Shown here one piece after another: positions 1-7,083 of a stretch of 22,431 nucleotides of DNA. A program made the translations under genes and the position numbers. The stretch spans positions 1 to 22,431 of the IMG/VR virus record IMGVR_UViG_3300017740_000092, one strand, 5' to 3'. The DNA comes from a virus. Under the pieces are notes generated by a model. The model was not told the DNA's origin and did not search any database. It worked only from the letters and a program-made list of their open reading frames with translations. Within the stretch, counting starts at the first letter, position 1; each line of letters begins with the position of its first letter.

Positions 1-619
1 GTGCCAAGTTAGCACTACCTTCGCCAATCGCTCCTGCAAATATTTCTAAACTTAATCCTGTTTGTGCGGCTTTGGCTTGAACATCAAACAATGAACCACC
101 AAAGTCTACACCCGTGCTAGATAACTGTCTAAATGTATCTATCTGTGAGTCAATAACATTTAGGAACATCTGTCCTATACCACCTATTGCTCCTCCAACT
201 ACAGGTATCGTACTTAACAATCCAGTCATGTGCTGACCGAAGTCGCTGAGTCTTGTACCGCCTGTTACTAATTCTTGAGCTAATCCAGACGTAGCACCGG
301 CTATATTACCAAGTCCGGCTACTAAACTGCCGCCGATTGATTTTAGTCCTCTACCAAATGTCTTTAATGCTTTAGTACCGGCTTTAGTTGCTTTTGTGCC
401 GTCCTGTGTTGCGGCAGTACCAGCCGTTGTGGCCTTGTTATTTTGTTTCTGGTTTAGTACACCAGCCTTTTGGGCTTTGTTGTAGGCATCCTGAGCTCCG
501 CCTCCGCCACCACCGCCTCCAGACCCTAAGGCCTTTAAGAGTAGCTGTAATGTGGCTTCTGATGCGGCGTTTGATGTAACGCCATCCATTCCCCCGCCTT
601 GATATGTGACTTGAACCAT
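1..619 (-). CDS. Tape-measure-like tail protein, N-terminal part (cut by window edge)
   Basis: An open frame of 206 codons runs leftward from ATG at 619 off the window edge with no stop. A seven-glycine run lies near residues 36-42, followed by an Ala/Thr/Lys-rich stretch. Next come helix-forming, Gly-rich hydrophobic segments and a region reading like FRQLSSTGVDFGGSLFDV, then a motif like AAQTGLSLEIFAGAIGEGS. That style is typical of phage tape measure proteins, which set tail length and sit inside the tail tube; this is family resemblance recalled, not a search result. AAGG lies about 10 nt before the ATG, and a late promoter box sits at 673-680 on the same strand. It could be another internal virion protein, and the true length is unknown. 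Confidence 0.55.
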   Translation of the reverse strand, partial: MVQVTYQGGGMDGVTSNAASEATLQLLLKALGSGGGGGGGGAQDAYNKAQKAGVLNQKQNNKATTAGTAATQDGTKATKAGTKALKTFGRGLKSIGGSLVAGLGNIAGATSGLAQELVTGGTRLSDFGQHMTGLLSTIPVVGGAIGGIGQMFLNVIDSQIDTFRQLSSTGVDFGGSLFDVQAKAAQTGLSLEIFAGAIGEGSANLA

Positions 620-645
620 ATGTTATATACCTTGTAAAACACACC

Positions 646-653
646 CATAAATA
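646..653 (+). promoter_or_regulatory. T4-type late promoter box (CATAAATA)
   Basis: CATAAATA differs from the T4 late consensus TATAAATA at one base and lies about 40 nt upstream of the ATG at 692. A gp55-type late sigma factor is encoded in this window, so late transcription of the 692-2198 gene pair is plausible. It sits back to back with a leftward box at 673-680. Confidence 0.55.
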
Positions 654-672
654 TTATATGTGAATACTTTAT

Positions 673-680
673 TATTTATG
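673..680 (-). promoter_or_regulatory. T4-type late promoter box (CATAAATA, leftward)
   Basis: The plus strand reads TATTTATG, so the minus strand reads CATAAATA, one base from the T4 late consensus. It lies about 55 nt upstream of the leftward tape-measure-like ORF starting at 619. Together with the box at 646-653 it forms a divergent late promoter pair in a 72-nt intergenic gap. Confidence 0.5.
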
Positions 681-691
681 CCAGGAAAAAG

Positions 692-1153
692 ATGCCAGAA
701 AATATTGAACGCAAACTAGGAATCTGGCTGGAACATATCACAAAACCTCAGTCTGAGATAGGAAACTACAGCATTTGTCCTTTTGTAAAGAAGATGCCAC
801 CTGTAATCACTGCTGATAAGCTAGATATGGAACAGTTTGAAAACTTATCAGAAGAAGTTACGATCTACTGTGAAACAGAAGTAAATTCAACATTTACTGA
901 AATAGACGAACTATGCAAGGCTCTTAATAACAAGTATGCAACTCACATATTTTTACCTGATCATCCACACAGGGAAACATTTATCAAAGGAGTAAAAACA
1001 GGAAACGGGTATGTACCTTTGATAATAGCACAAACCAAAAAAGAACTTTTGTCAGCTAGAGAACGATTAAGTAAGACTGACTACTATTCTTATTGGGACA
1101 AAGAATACCTAGAAGAGATATTTAATTATGGCGATATGGACAGAGTGGGATAA
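692..1153 (+). CDS. Conserved-looking hypothetical protein, 153 aa
   Basis: I do not recognise this protein firmly. It is a soluble, charged protein with no signal peptide or membrane segment. An early IGNYSICPFVKK stretch (around residues 22-33) is reminiscent of the CPF motif near the start of DUF1415 proteins, but the rest does not obviously match. The C-terminal half has a THIFLPDHPHRETF segment. AGGA sits 7 nt before the ATG. Its last 26 nt overlap the start of the amidinotransferase gene in another frame, so the two are probably translationally coupled and may serve one pathway. A late promoter box precedes it. Coding character is convincing; the function is unknown. Confidence 0.75.
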   Translation: MPENIERKLGIWLEHITKPQSEIGNYSICPFVKKMPPVITADKLDMEQFENLSEEVTIYCETEVNSTFTEIDELCKALNNKYATHIFLPDHPHRETFIKGVKTGNGYVPLIIAQTKKELLSARERLSKTDYYSYWDKEYLEEIFNYGDMDRVG

Positions 1154-2198
1154 ACTTACAGATGTTATTGTTGGTGACTGCCACAGCCCTGGAAGTTTTG
1201 ATCAGTTATTGAGTAGTAAGAGACCTAGGAAACAATTCAATCTAATACTTGAAGAAACAAAAGAAGATTTACTTGCATTAACTAACAAGCTAAAAAGTTA
1301 TGGGTGTAATGTAAGACGTCCTGAAACAATCAAACCACAACGTATTACATTACCTACGTTTGATATCAAGTTTCCTAACAGTCCTATAGTACCAAGAGAT
1401 CAATACATTGTAATCAACGAAACAATATATCAAACATACACTAGTTTAACTGATAGATACTTTGACGGGCACAGCTTTTATAATTGTTTTAACGATACTG
1501 GCTATAACTGGATATCACAGCCTAGTCCGCAACTTACTGATTTAGATCCAGCAACTAGATGGTGGAATGGTGGTAAGGAAATTTATCATAACCTATTAAA
1601 AGACAAGGTGTTATGGCATACTGCTACAATGTACAAAGCAGGTGACAAACTTATAACAAACACACAAGGTCCAGGCACACAAAAAGGACTAGAGTGGTGT
1701 AAGAAAAATATTACCGAAGTAGAGATAGTTGCTAATGACAGTCCTGTAATGAACGGTTGGGGACATATTGATCATGGATTCTTTTTCGTAAATGATGAAA
1801 CTATTGTTTGTGATAACATTGAGTGGGTACCAAGTTACTTGCGTGACAAACAGATTATTGAGATAGGACATTTAACAAAAGATCATATGGGTCCACTTAC
1901 TGAACACAAAGAAGATTTTAACAAGACAGAGGGTATGTACAGCGAACAATGGTTAGACACTTATTTAGATAAGTGGAGAGGCTACGATCAAGAAATATCC
2001 TTTGACACTAATGTCTTAGTTCTAGACCATAACTGTGTTTTGTTTAGCAGAGAGATTCCTGAGCTGTTTGCGTATCTAAAAAAATATAAGATAGATTGTG
2101 ATTATGTTCCTTTAAGACACGGCACATTTTTTGAAGGTGGTATACATTGTCTAACACTTGATGTTGCTAGAGAAGGTTTAAGAAGAGAAATATTCTAA
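1128..2198 (+). CDS. Amidinotransferase, arginine:glycine amidinotransferase (AGAT/StrB1) family
   Basis: Enzymes of this family move the amidino group of arginine to an amine acceptor through a covalent cysteine intermediate. Family landmarks appear in order: PRD at residues 89-91; MYKAG and a GLEWCKK-like helix at about 168-193; GHIDHGF around H213-I214-D215, matching HIDATF of human AGAT; and GGIHCLTLDV around C341, matching GGGFHCWTCDV. Length (356 aa) is close to bacterial family members. The acidic triad residue of AGAT (D254 in human, from memory) falls at H164 or T167 in my hand alignment, so the chemistry may differ. It overlaps the 153-aa gene by 26 nt and, convergently, the 2OG oxygenase by 21 nt. 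The acceptor is unknown; glycine should not be assumed. Likely a phage auxiliary metabolic gene. Confidence 0.85.
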   Translation: MAIWTEWDKLTDVIVGDCHSPGSFDQLLSSKRPRKQFNLILEETKEDLLALTNKLKSYGCNVRRPETIKPQRITLPTFDIKFPNSPIVPRDQYIVINETIYQTYTSLTDRYFDGHSFYNCFNDTGYNWISQPSPQLTDLDPATRWWNGGKEIYHNLLKDKVLWHTATMYKAGDKLITNTQGPGTQKGLEWCKKNITEVEIVANDSPVMNGWGHIDHGFFFVNDETIVCDNIEWVPSYLRDKQIIEIGHLTKDHMGPLTEHKEDFNKTEGMYSEQWLDTYLDKWRGYDQEISFDTNVLVLDHNCVLFSREIPELFAYLKKYKIDCDYVPLRHGTFFEGGIHCLTLDVAREGLRREIF

Positions 2199-2735
2199 AT
2201 TAATAGTTGACATACAAGTCAATCTATAATGATCCGTATAGTTCCAAGCACTATGTTTTGTACTAGGTAAGAAAGTTACCCATTCGCCTTCGGCTACAGC
2301 TACTTCCTTATTGTCAAACTTCATACCACATTTGTGTACGTTAGGTGATGGAATAACAACTCCGGCCAAACAATTAATAAACGGAACTTCCTTGCCATCA
2401 ACTATAACTTCAGGATCAGTATGTGGCATAATGCGGCCATATGGTTTTACAAAGTTCATTCCAAAATTTTCAACACCTTTGCACTCACTCAATATTTCTA
2501 ATGTGTTTGAAAATTTATCTGCGTGTTCTACTGGGTCTTGGTTATCTCCTAGCTTTACAGCAATAGTACGCCAATTATCCTTAACGCCTGTGTTGTAAAA
2601 ACTATCAAAATCCATACCAATTTGCTGTACTTTGCTGTAATCTGGCATAAAAGCATCAAGCTCTTGCTTTAACATAAGCCTAGCTTGTTCTAATTTTTCA
2701 TAATCTACATAATTGGTTATTTTATAGTCAGCCAT
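2178..2735 (-). CDS. 2-oxoglutarate/Fe(II) oxygenase, aspartyl/asparaginyl beta-hydroxylase type
   Basis: Enzymes of this fold couple decarboxylation of 2-oxoglutarate to hydroxylation of a substrate. The iron ligands read as H105-T-D107 (in MPHTDPEV) and H161 (in TKHSAWN). R171 (in YRLTC) is the expected 2-oxoglutarate anchor. The Asn after the second His and the GEWVTF strand before it also fit the Asp/Asn hydroxylase family. Length 185 aa is that of a single catalytic domain. An in-frame stop lies just upstream, so the ATG at 2735 is the first usable start, but the only clear AAGGAG is about 19 nt away, which is unusually far. Its end overlaps the convergent amidinotransferase end by 21 nt. 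Such oxygenases are frequent in marine T4-like phages, mostly without known substrate. Confidence 0.85.
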   Translation of the reverse strand: MADYKITNYVDYEKLEQARLMLKQELDAFMPDYSKVQQIGMDFDSFYNTGVKDNWRTIAVKLGDNQDPVEHADKFSNTLEILSECKGVENFGMNFVKPYGRIMPHTDPEVIVDGKEVPFINCLAGVVIPSPNVHKCGMKFDNKEVAVAEGEWVTFLPSTKHSAWNYTDHYRLTCMSTINLEYFSS

Positions 2736-2762
2736 AAATTATATACGCAGTTAACTCCTTGC

Positions 2763-2770
2763 CATAAATA
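2763..2770 (+). promoter_or_regulatory. T4-type late promoter box (CATAAATA)
   Basis: CATAAATA, one base from TATAAATA, lies about 46 nt upstream of the gp26-like start at 2816. It gives a short leader containing GGAGA just before the ATG. It is consistent with late expression of a baseplate gene. Confidence 0.6.
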
Positions 2771-2815
2771 TTGTTATAATATGATAGTATTATTTAAATT
2801 AAGCCGGAGAACAAA

Positions 2816-3685
2816 ATGTCAGAAATGAAACCAGGGATTGGTGGAGCCAATCCGTTACAGAAATATTTTAGACAACCTAAGATATACGTAGCACTACCTA
2901 GTGGTGGTCATTGGTATCCGGAAGGCGCTTTGGAAATGAATGAAACCGGCGAACTTCCTGTATATGCAATGACGGCACAGGACGAACTAATGATGAAAAC
3001 GCCAGACGCACTACTAAATGGTCAGTCGGTTGTTAGCTGTATACAAAGTTGTATGCCTAATATTAAAAATGCTTGGAAAATTCCTAGTATCGATGTTGAC
3101 TGTATTTTAATTGCTATTAGGATTGCAACATATGGCGAAAAGATGGAGATTGAAACTAGAGTACCTAATGCAGGTACAGATCGTAAATTTGATCTCGACC
3201 TTAGACAGTTATTAGACAAGTATCAAAATGTCAAATATGAAAATGAGCTAACAGTAGGTGATATGAAAATCACACTACGACCGCAAACATATCAAGAGTA
3301 TACTAGAACAGCAACAAAAACTTTCGAAGAGCAACGTATTGCTCAAGTGATAGCAGATGCTGAACTAGATGAAGGAGATAAGTTAGCTAGGTTTAGTGCT
3401 TCATTCCAGAAGTTGACTCAACTTACAGTTACTATGGTTGTAGATGGTATTGTATCAATCCAAGTAGGAGACGAGATTGTTACTAATCCTCAACACCTTC
3501 AAGACTTTATTAAAAATGCAGATAAATCATTCTTCACAGGAATCACAGAACATATGACTTCTCAGAAGAAAAAGTACGATGTTGATCCATTCTTGGTTCA
3601 AACAACTGCTGAAGAACAAGAAAAAGGTGCTCCTAAAGAGTTTGAAGTACCAATTACATTCGATCAGTCAAATTTTTTCGCATAA
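2816..3685 (+). CDS. 26: Baseplate hub protein of the gp26/gp51 (T4 baseplate) family
   Basis: The N-terminal part carries the family signature LPSGGHWYP (residues 27-35), then a YAMTAQDE stretch, as in T4 gp26 and its relatives. At 289 aa it is longer than T4 gp26 (208 aa). The C-terminal half is mostly helical and charged, ending in ITFDQSNFFA. The family acts in assembly of the central baseplate hub; T4 gp51 is called a hub assembly catalyst. GGAGA lies 9 nt before the ATG and a late box at 2763. The last codons contain a slippery run (A AAT TTT TTC), and the -1 frame stays open for 77 codons beyond, so a frameshifted longer product is likely. The family call is good; assignment to gp26 rather than gp51 is less sure. 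Confidence 0.75.
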   Translation: MSEMKPGIGGANPLQKYFRQPKIYVALPSGGHWYPEGALEMNETGELPVYAMTAQDELMMKTPDALLNGQSVVSCIQSCMPNIKNAWKIPSIDVDCILIAIRIATYGEKMEIETRVPNAGTDRKFDLDLRQLLDKYQNVKYENELTVGDMKITLRPQTYQEYTRTATKTFEEQRIAQVIADAELDEGDKLARFSASFQKLTQLTVTMVVDGIVSIQVGDEIVTNPQHLQDFIKNADKSFFTGITEHMTSQKKKYDVDPFLVQTTAEEQEKGAPKEFEVPITFDQSNFFA

Positions 3686-3715
3686 GGATCTTAAGTAAGT
3701 CTCTCGCCGAGATCC
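3670..3715 (+). promoter_or_regulatory. Candidate programmed -1 ribosomal frameshift site
   Basis: In the zero frame the end of the gp26-like gene reads TCA AAT TTT TTC GCA TAA. Bases 3670-3676 (A AAT TTT) and 3673-3679 (T TTT TTC) both fit the X XXY YYZ slippery heptamer. Six bases after 3679, GGATCT (3686-3691) can pair with AGATCC (3710-3715), extended by a T-G wobble, leaving a loop of about 16-18 nt. This is the usual spacing for a stimulatory stem. The -1 frame is open from 3646 to the stop at 3907-3909; the +1 frame closes within six codons. Confidence 0.65.
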
Positions 3716-3909
3716 TGAGATTAGTCGATGACATGGAAAAAGAGACTAAGAACTTCAAACTTGAATTATCAAGACTTGTATGGTATATGCGTGGAGGTGT
3801 AACCCTTGACGAAATGTATGCTTCAGGTCCTGAGGATAGAGAAATTTTTAGTAAACTTATTAAAGAAAATTTAGAAACAGCTAAAAAGACTAGTATGCCT
3901 TTCTTTTAG
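3679..3909 (+). CDS. -1 frame extension of gp26-like protein, or separate 58-aa protein from ATG 3733
   Basis: This frame encodes an amphipathic helical lead-in (LSKSLAEILRLVDDMEKE), then LVWYMRGGVTLDEMY, then a helix ending KKTSMPFF. The composition is protein-like throughout, including the part before the ATG at 3733, which argues for translation by frameshifting from the upstream gene rather than by fresh initiation. That ATG has only a weak GAG about 15 nt upstream. The arrangement resembles tail assembly chaperone pairs (lambda G/GT type), where a fraction of the first protein is extended by frameshifting and serves the tape measure protein. Whether this applies here is inference. The stop overlaps the convergent 860-aa gene by 4 nt. 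Confidence 0.65.
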   Translation, partial: RIRILSKSLAEILRLVDDMEKETKNFKLELSRLVWYMRGGVTLDEMYASGPEDREIFSKLIKENLETAKKTSMPFF

Positions 3910-6488
3910 GCAGTAGCTGGTTGTTTTTGTGTTAGACTTGCTTTTACTTTATCTTGTATACCCGCATCACTAATTTGTTTAGCTAGTGTAGGTAAATCTA
4001 CTTTCATACCACTTGCAAGATCTCCACCGCTACCTGCTTTAGCTGGTTGCGATAGTTGTTGTTTAACAGCGTCAGCAACACCGGCCTTTTGTATATCGCC
4101 TGCTAATGATTTTACATCAACTGGTTTACCTGGAGTAGCACCTGCACCTGCTTTAGCACCACCTGGTACTATAGGTTTCTTATTTGCATGAGCTCCGCCT
4201 ACTGCGGCTCCGCCAGCACCTGGTTTACCTAGTGTAGCATCTTTTTCAGGCTCTATTGGCTTGCCTGTTTTGTCATCTTTACCGTCTTTGTTAGCATCAA
4301 CTGGTTTAGTAATTGGCTTGCCTGTTTTGTCGTCTTTGCCGTCTTTGTTAGCATCAACTGGTTCTGCTTCTGCCCCAGCTTTGGGATCTGTACCAGCACT
4401 TGCTCCGGCATCATCTCCCGTATCAGCTTGAGGTCTTGCTAACTTAATGTTTGACTGTGTTCCAACTGTGCCAATGGCTTCATCGTCCATACCAGCATCA
4501 CTTAAAATATTAATAATACTTCCTGTGTCTGTTGGCTTGCCTGCTTTGTTCCACGCCTTCATTAATTTTTCTTTTGTAACTTTGTTTCCAAGTTGTTTAC
4601 CTTGATTCTTAATACCTGCGGCAGTTTTGCTTATGCCACCTGCAACAGCGGCTCCGGCTTTGTCCATGCCTTTACCAACTTGGGTCATTCCTTTTTGTGT
4701 AAGGCTACCTGCTTTTTTAACGCCAGCCATTGCCGCCGCCTTCATTTTGTCTAGTGCAGGTCCTTCGTTCATTGTTTCTTCTAAGTACTCAACGTACTCG
4801 TAAATCATTTCGTTGTGTCGTTCTATTGACTCTTCTTTTTTCTCAGGCTCTACAAATTCTGATTTTGCTAATGCACCACCTAGTGCAACTGCCGCCGCGG
4901 CTTTTACAATGTTGGCCGCTGTATCGTTAACTGCTGTTTCCATTGAACCCGAAACTGTTCCTTTGAATATTTGATCATATAATTCTTCTCTTACATCATC
5001 TGGTAAAGCTTCAAGAGCCTTGTCTAGATTTTCTGTAAATGGATTAGGATTTACAAACACATTTTTCATTTGGTAAACAGCATTTCCGTCTGCGTCTACA
5101 CCTTCAATTGATACGTCTACTATTCCAGTGTATTCAGTTCCGTCTGGTAGTGTTTTACTAACTGTTGATTTAAATACCTCTCCAACTTTAATTTCGTCTG
5201 GTACACCATCAACCTGTAGGCTGTCTCCAACCTCTATAGAAGTTGACGCTGATATACGTGTGTTTAAGAATTCTTTTTGGTCTAATGCTCTGTTAAATCC
5301 TTGTGCATTTTGTAATGCTTCAATGTCTTCTTCTGACAAACCAGCATCTAATAATTTTTGTGTGTTTTCAGTAATCCATGCGTTGTCTGGAAAGTCTGCT
5401 GAATTTATTCCTGCGTCATTAAGTTGTTCTGCATCAAGCTCGGCAACAACTTCTGTATCTGATACTGTACTACCTGCGTCTTGGTTTGATGTGGTTGTAG
5501 TCTTATCTATGTTAACATCTGTACCTTTGATATCAAACTCGCCTTGTATTGCATCAACAGAATCATTTACTGATGCACCACCTATTTCACGTATCTTATC
5601 ATTTACCTGGTCAAGCTGTCCTTGTAAAACTTCTTCTGCATCAGCATCTAGGTTACCTCGTGCTAATAATTCTTCCATGGCACTTCTTGACTGTATGATC
5701 TCTTTGGCCGATTCAGCAGTTAGATCTTCCATGCTTGTAGCACTCATTCCGTCTAGTTTTGTAATATCAATTTCGCCTGATGCATCATTAATAAATGTGT
5801 TTGTAATCTCTGGCGGTAATAATTCACCAATTTGATCACCAATAGCACCAGCCACCGCACCAAGTGCCGCGCCTTTAACACCTTTACCAACTGCTGTTGA
5901 AAGTTTATCACCTTTAAGTGTGTTACTTGCTAGTTTTAAAAAGAAACCAATTGCCGCACCACTTACAATACCTCCACTTGCAAACGCAAGTACTGAAGTC
6001 ATTGCACCAATGATAAATGCCGCCTTGGCCGGATTGCCTTTTGCAAACTCTCCGTAACCATCGACCATTGTAAGTATCTTCTGGCCTGCTGGATTACCTT
6101 GTAGTTTCTTTTTTAATTGTGCTTTTAGTTTTTCAAACTGTGCATCAAAGTTTTTAATTGGTCCACTTTGTTGTGCCGCATCGGCTAGTTTGTTAATTTG
6201 GTCTGTAAGTTTTTTAGCTTGGTCACCTACTACTTGTCCTGCCTTACCTAATGCAGTTTTGTTGTTGCCTGAATCTATTGCAACTTGTTCTGCATCACTA
6301 AAGATTTTATCAATCTGTTTAGGATCAAGATCAGCTTCTAATAATTTATTAAGTCCTTCTACTAAAGGCCAAACATCTCTTTCCCACTTACCAACATATA
6401 TGCGTTGTGCTTCGTTAAGATCTTGCCAACCCTCTGCTAGTATCTGTTCTGATTTTAAATTGTAGTGTGTAACTTCGCCTAGTTTCAT
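3906..6488 (-). CDS. Large Ala/Gly/Lys-rich protein, probable virion structural or ejected protein, 860 aa
   Basis: I do not recognise a named family. Residues 1-150 are helical and charged. Residues 156-187 and 203-218 are hydrophobic and Gly/Ala-rich and could insert in a membrane. Residues 230-520 are acidic. A further Ala-rich hydrophobic patch (AAAAVALGGALA) is followed by a Lys/Gly/Ala region. The C-terminal third is Pro/Gly/Ala/Lys-rich, with two calcium-loop-like repeats (DANKDGKDD, about residues 709-745) and repeated motifs like IQKAGVADAVKQQL and ISDAGIQDKVKASL. The start has AAGGA at a good distance and lies 10 nt after the 184-aa gene, so the two form an operon from the late promoter at 7076-7083. 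Late expression, size and composition suggest a particle component; the role is inferred. Confidence 0.7.
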   Translation of the reverse strand: MKLGEVTHYNLKSEQILAEGWQDLNEAQRIYVGKWERDVWPLVEGLNKLLEADLDPKQIDKIFSDAEQVAIDSGNNKTALGKAGQVVGDQAKKLTDQINKLADAAQQSGPIKNFDAQFEKLKAQLKKKLQGNPAGQKILTMVDGYGEFAKGNPAKAAFIIGAMTSVLAFASGGIVSGAAIGFFLKLASNTLKGDKLSTAVGKGVKGAALGAVAGAIGDQIGELLPPEITNTFINDASGEIDITKLDGMSATSMEDLTAESAKEIIQSRSAMEELLARGNLDADAEEVLQGQLDQVNDKIREIGGASVNDSVDAIQGEFDIKGTDVNIDKTTTTSNQDAGSTVSDTEVVAELDAEQLNDAGINSADFPDNAWITENTQKLLDAGLSEEDIEALQNAQGFNRALDQKEFLNTRISASTSIEVGDSLQVDGVPDEIKVGEVFKSTVSKTLPDGTEYTGIVDVSIEGVDADGNAVYQMKNVFVNPNPFTENLDKALEALPDDVREELYDQIFKGTVSGSMETAVNDTAANIVKAAAAVALGGALAKSEFVEPEKKEESIERHNEMIYEYVEYLEETMNEGPALDKMKAAAMAGVKKAGSLTQKGMTQVGKGMDKAGAAVAGGISKTAAGIKNQGKQLGNKVTKEKLMKAWNKAGKPTDTGSIINILSDAGMDDEAIGTVGTQSNIKLARPQADTGDDAGASAGTDPKAGAEAEPVDANKDGKDDKTGKPITKPVDANKDGKDDKTGKPIEPEKDATLGKPGAGGAAVGGAHANKKPIVPGGAKAGAGATPGKPVDVKSLAGDIQKAGVADAVKQQLSQPAKAGSGGDLASGMKVDLPTLAKQISDAGIQDKVKASLTQKQPATA
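4255..4363 (-). repeat. Tandem 57-bp coding repeat (two copies)
   Basis: Bases 4255-4306 and 4312-4363 are near-identical 52-nt copies, with two mismatches, spaced by a period of 57 nt (19 codons). They encode two copies of a PVDANKDGKDDKTGKPI unit in the 860-aa protein. The unit contains a D-x-N-x-D-G-x-x-D loop as in dockerin, EF-hand or thrombospondin-type-3 calcium sites. Confidence 0.8.
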
Positions 6489-6498
6489 TTTGCTGTCC

Positions 6499-7053
6499 TT
6501 ACAATAGTGCCGCTAGTTCTTTTTTACCATTAGCATCTAAGCTATCAATAGCTTTTTGAATGTTAGCTGGTATGCCACCTGCACCTGCTTGTCCACCTGC
6601 TGGTGCGCCAGCACCACCGGCACCCGGTTTCGGTGCGTTAGGATCTCCAGGGGATCCTGGTTCTGTTCCTGCGGCCGCTTGTCCATCTGCAGAATTAAAA
6701 CTATCTTGTGAAGTTTTCTGTAAGATGTCATCAACCTGTTTAGGTGTTAGCTGTCCTTGTAGACCTTTTAATCTGTTTAATGGTAATCCTTGTTTCTTCA
6801 TAAAGTTAGATACTTGATCAACTGTTGGTTGTTTAGGGTTACCACCTGTTTGACCCATAAATCCTCTGTATTGTACAAACAATTCCTTGGCTTTTGCGTT
6901 CGCATCGTTTTTACCTGTCATTCCTGCGGCGGTGCCTTTGGCACCTACGGCGCCAGCCACTTTTGCACCTACTTTACGTGCAACGTTCCCTAAGACATTA
7001 CCACCGGGAGCTTCATTAAACGTGTTTTCGCTTGTTATTTGCGTTATTTTCAT
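6499..7053 (-). CDS. Ala/Gly/Pro-rich hypothetical protein, probable virion component, 184 aa
   Basis: The family is not recognised. The frame is open up to 7086, but the start is set at the ATG at 7053 (MKITQITSEN). It has AGGAG 8 nt upstream, and the late promoter box at 7076-7083 would place the transcript start downstream of the ATG at 7086. The protein has a Gly/Ala-rich N-terminal part, then a charged helical middle (TVDQVSNFMKK, LTPKQVDDILQK). A Pro/Gly/Ala linker follows, with a final helix PANIQKAIDSL. The N-terminal MKIxQIT, the LTPKQVDDI motif and the tail helix all resemble segments of the neighbouring 860-aa protein, so the two may be distant relatives or bind one partner. Confidence 0.75.
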   Translation of the reverse strand: MKITQITSENTFNEAPGGNVLGNVARKVGAKVAGAVGAKGTAAGMTGKNDANAKAKELFVQYRGFMGQTGGNPKQPTVDQVSNFMKKQGLPLNRLKGLQGQLTPKQVDDILQKTSQDSFNSADGQAAAGTEPGSPGDPNAPKPGAGGAGAPAGGQAGAGGIPANIQKAIDSLDANGKKELAALL

Positions 7054-7075
7054 GGTTTGCTCTCCTGTTACTTTA

Positions 7076-7083
7076 TATTTATA
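7076..7083 (-). promoter_or_regulatory. T4 late promoter box, perfect TATAAATA (leftward)
   Basis: The plus strand reads TATTTATA, so the minus strand matches the T4 late consensus TATAAATA exactly. Transcription would begin near 7070, just upstream of AGGAG and the ATG at 7053. It should drive the 184-aa and 860-aa genes in the late phase under the gp55 encoded in this window. Confidence 0.75.

Noticed and set aside
2788-2797. Late promoter for the 2OG oxygenase (TTTAAATA leftward)
   Set aside because: Only six of eight bases match and it lies in an AT-rich stretch where such matches are expected by chance.
5128-5835. Rightward 235-aa open frame
   Set aside because: It is antisense to the 860-aa gene; its Ser/Cys-rich composition is what the complement of Ala/Asp/Glu-rich codons would give.
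6560-6817. Rightward Pro/Ala-rich open frame
   Set aside because: It is the antisense shadow of the Gly/Ala/Pro-rich linker of the 184-aa gene.
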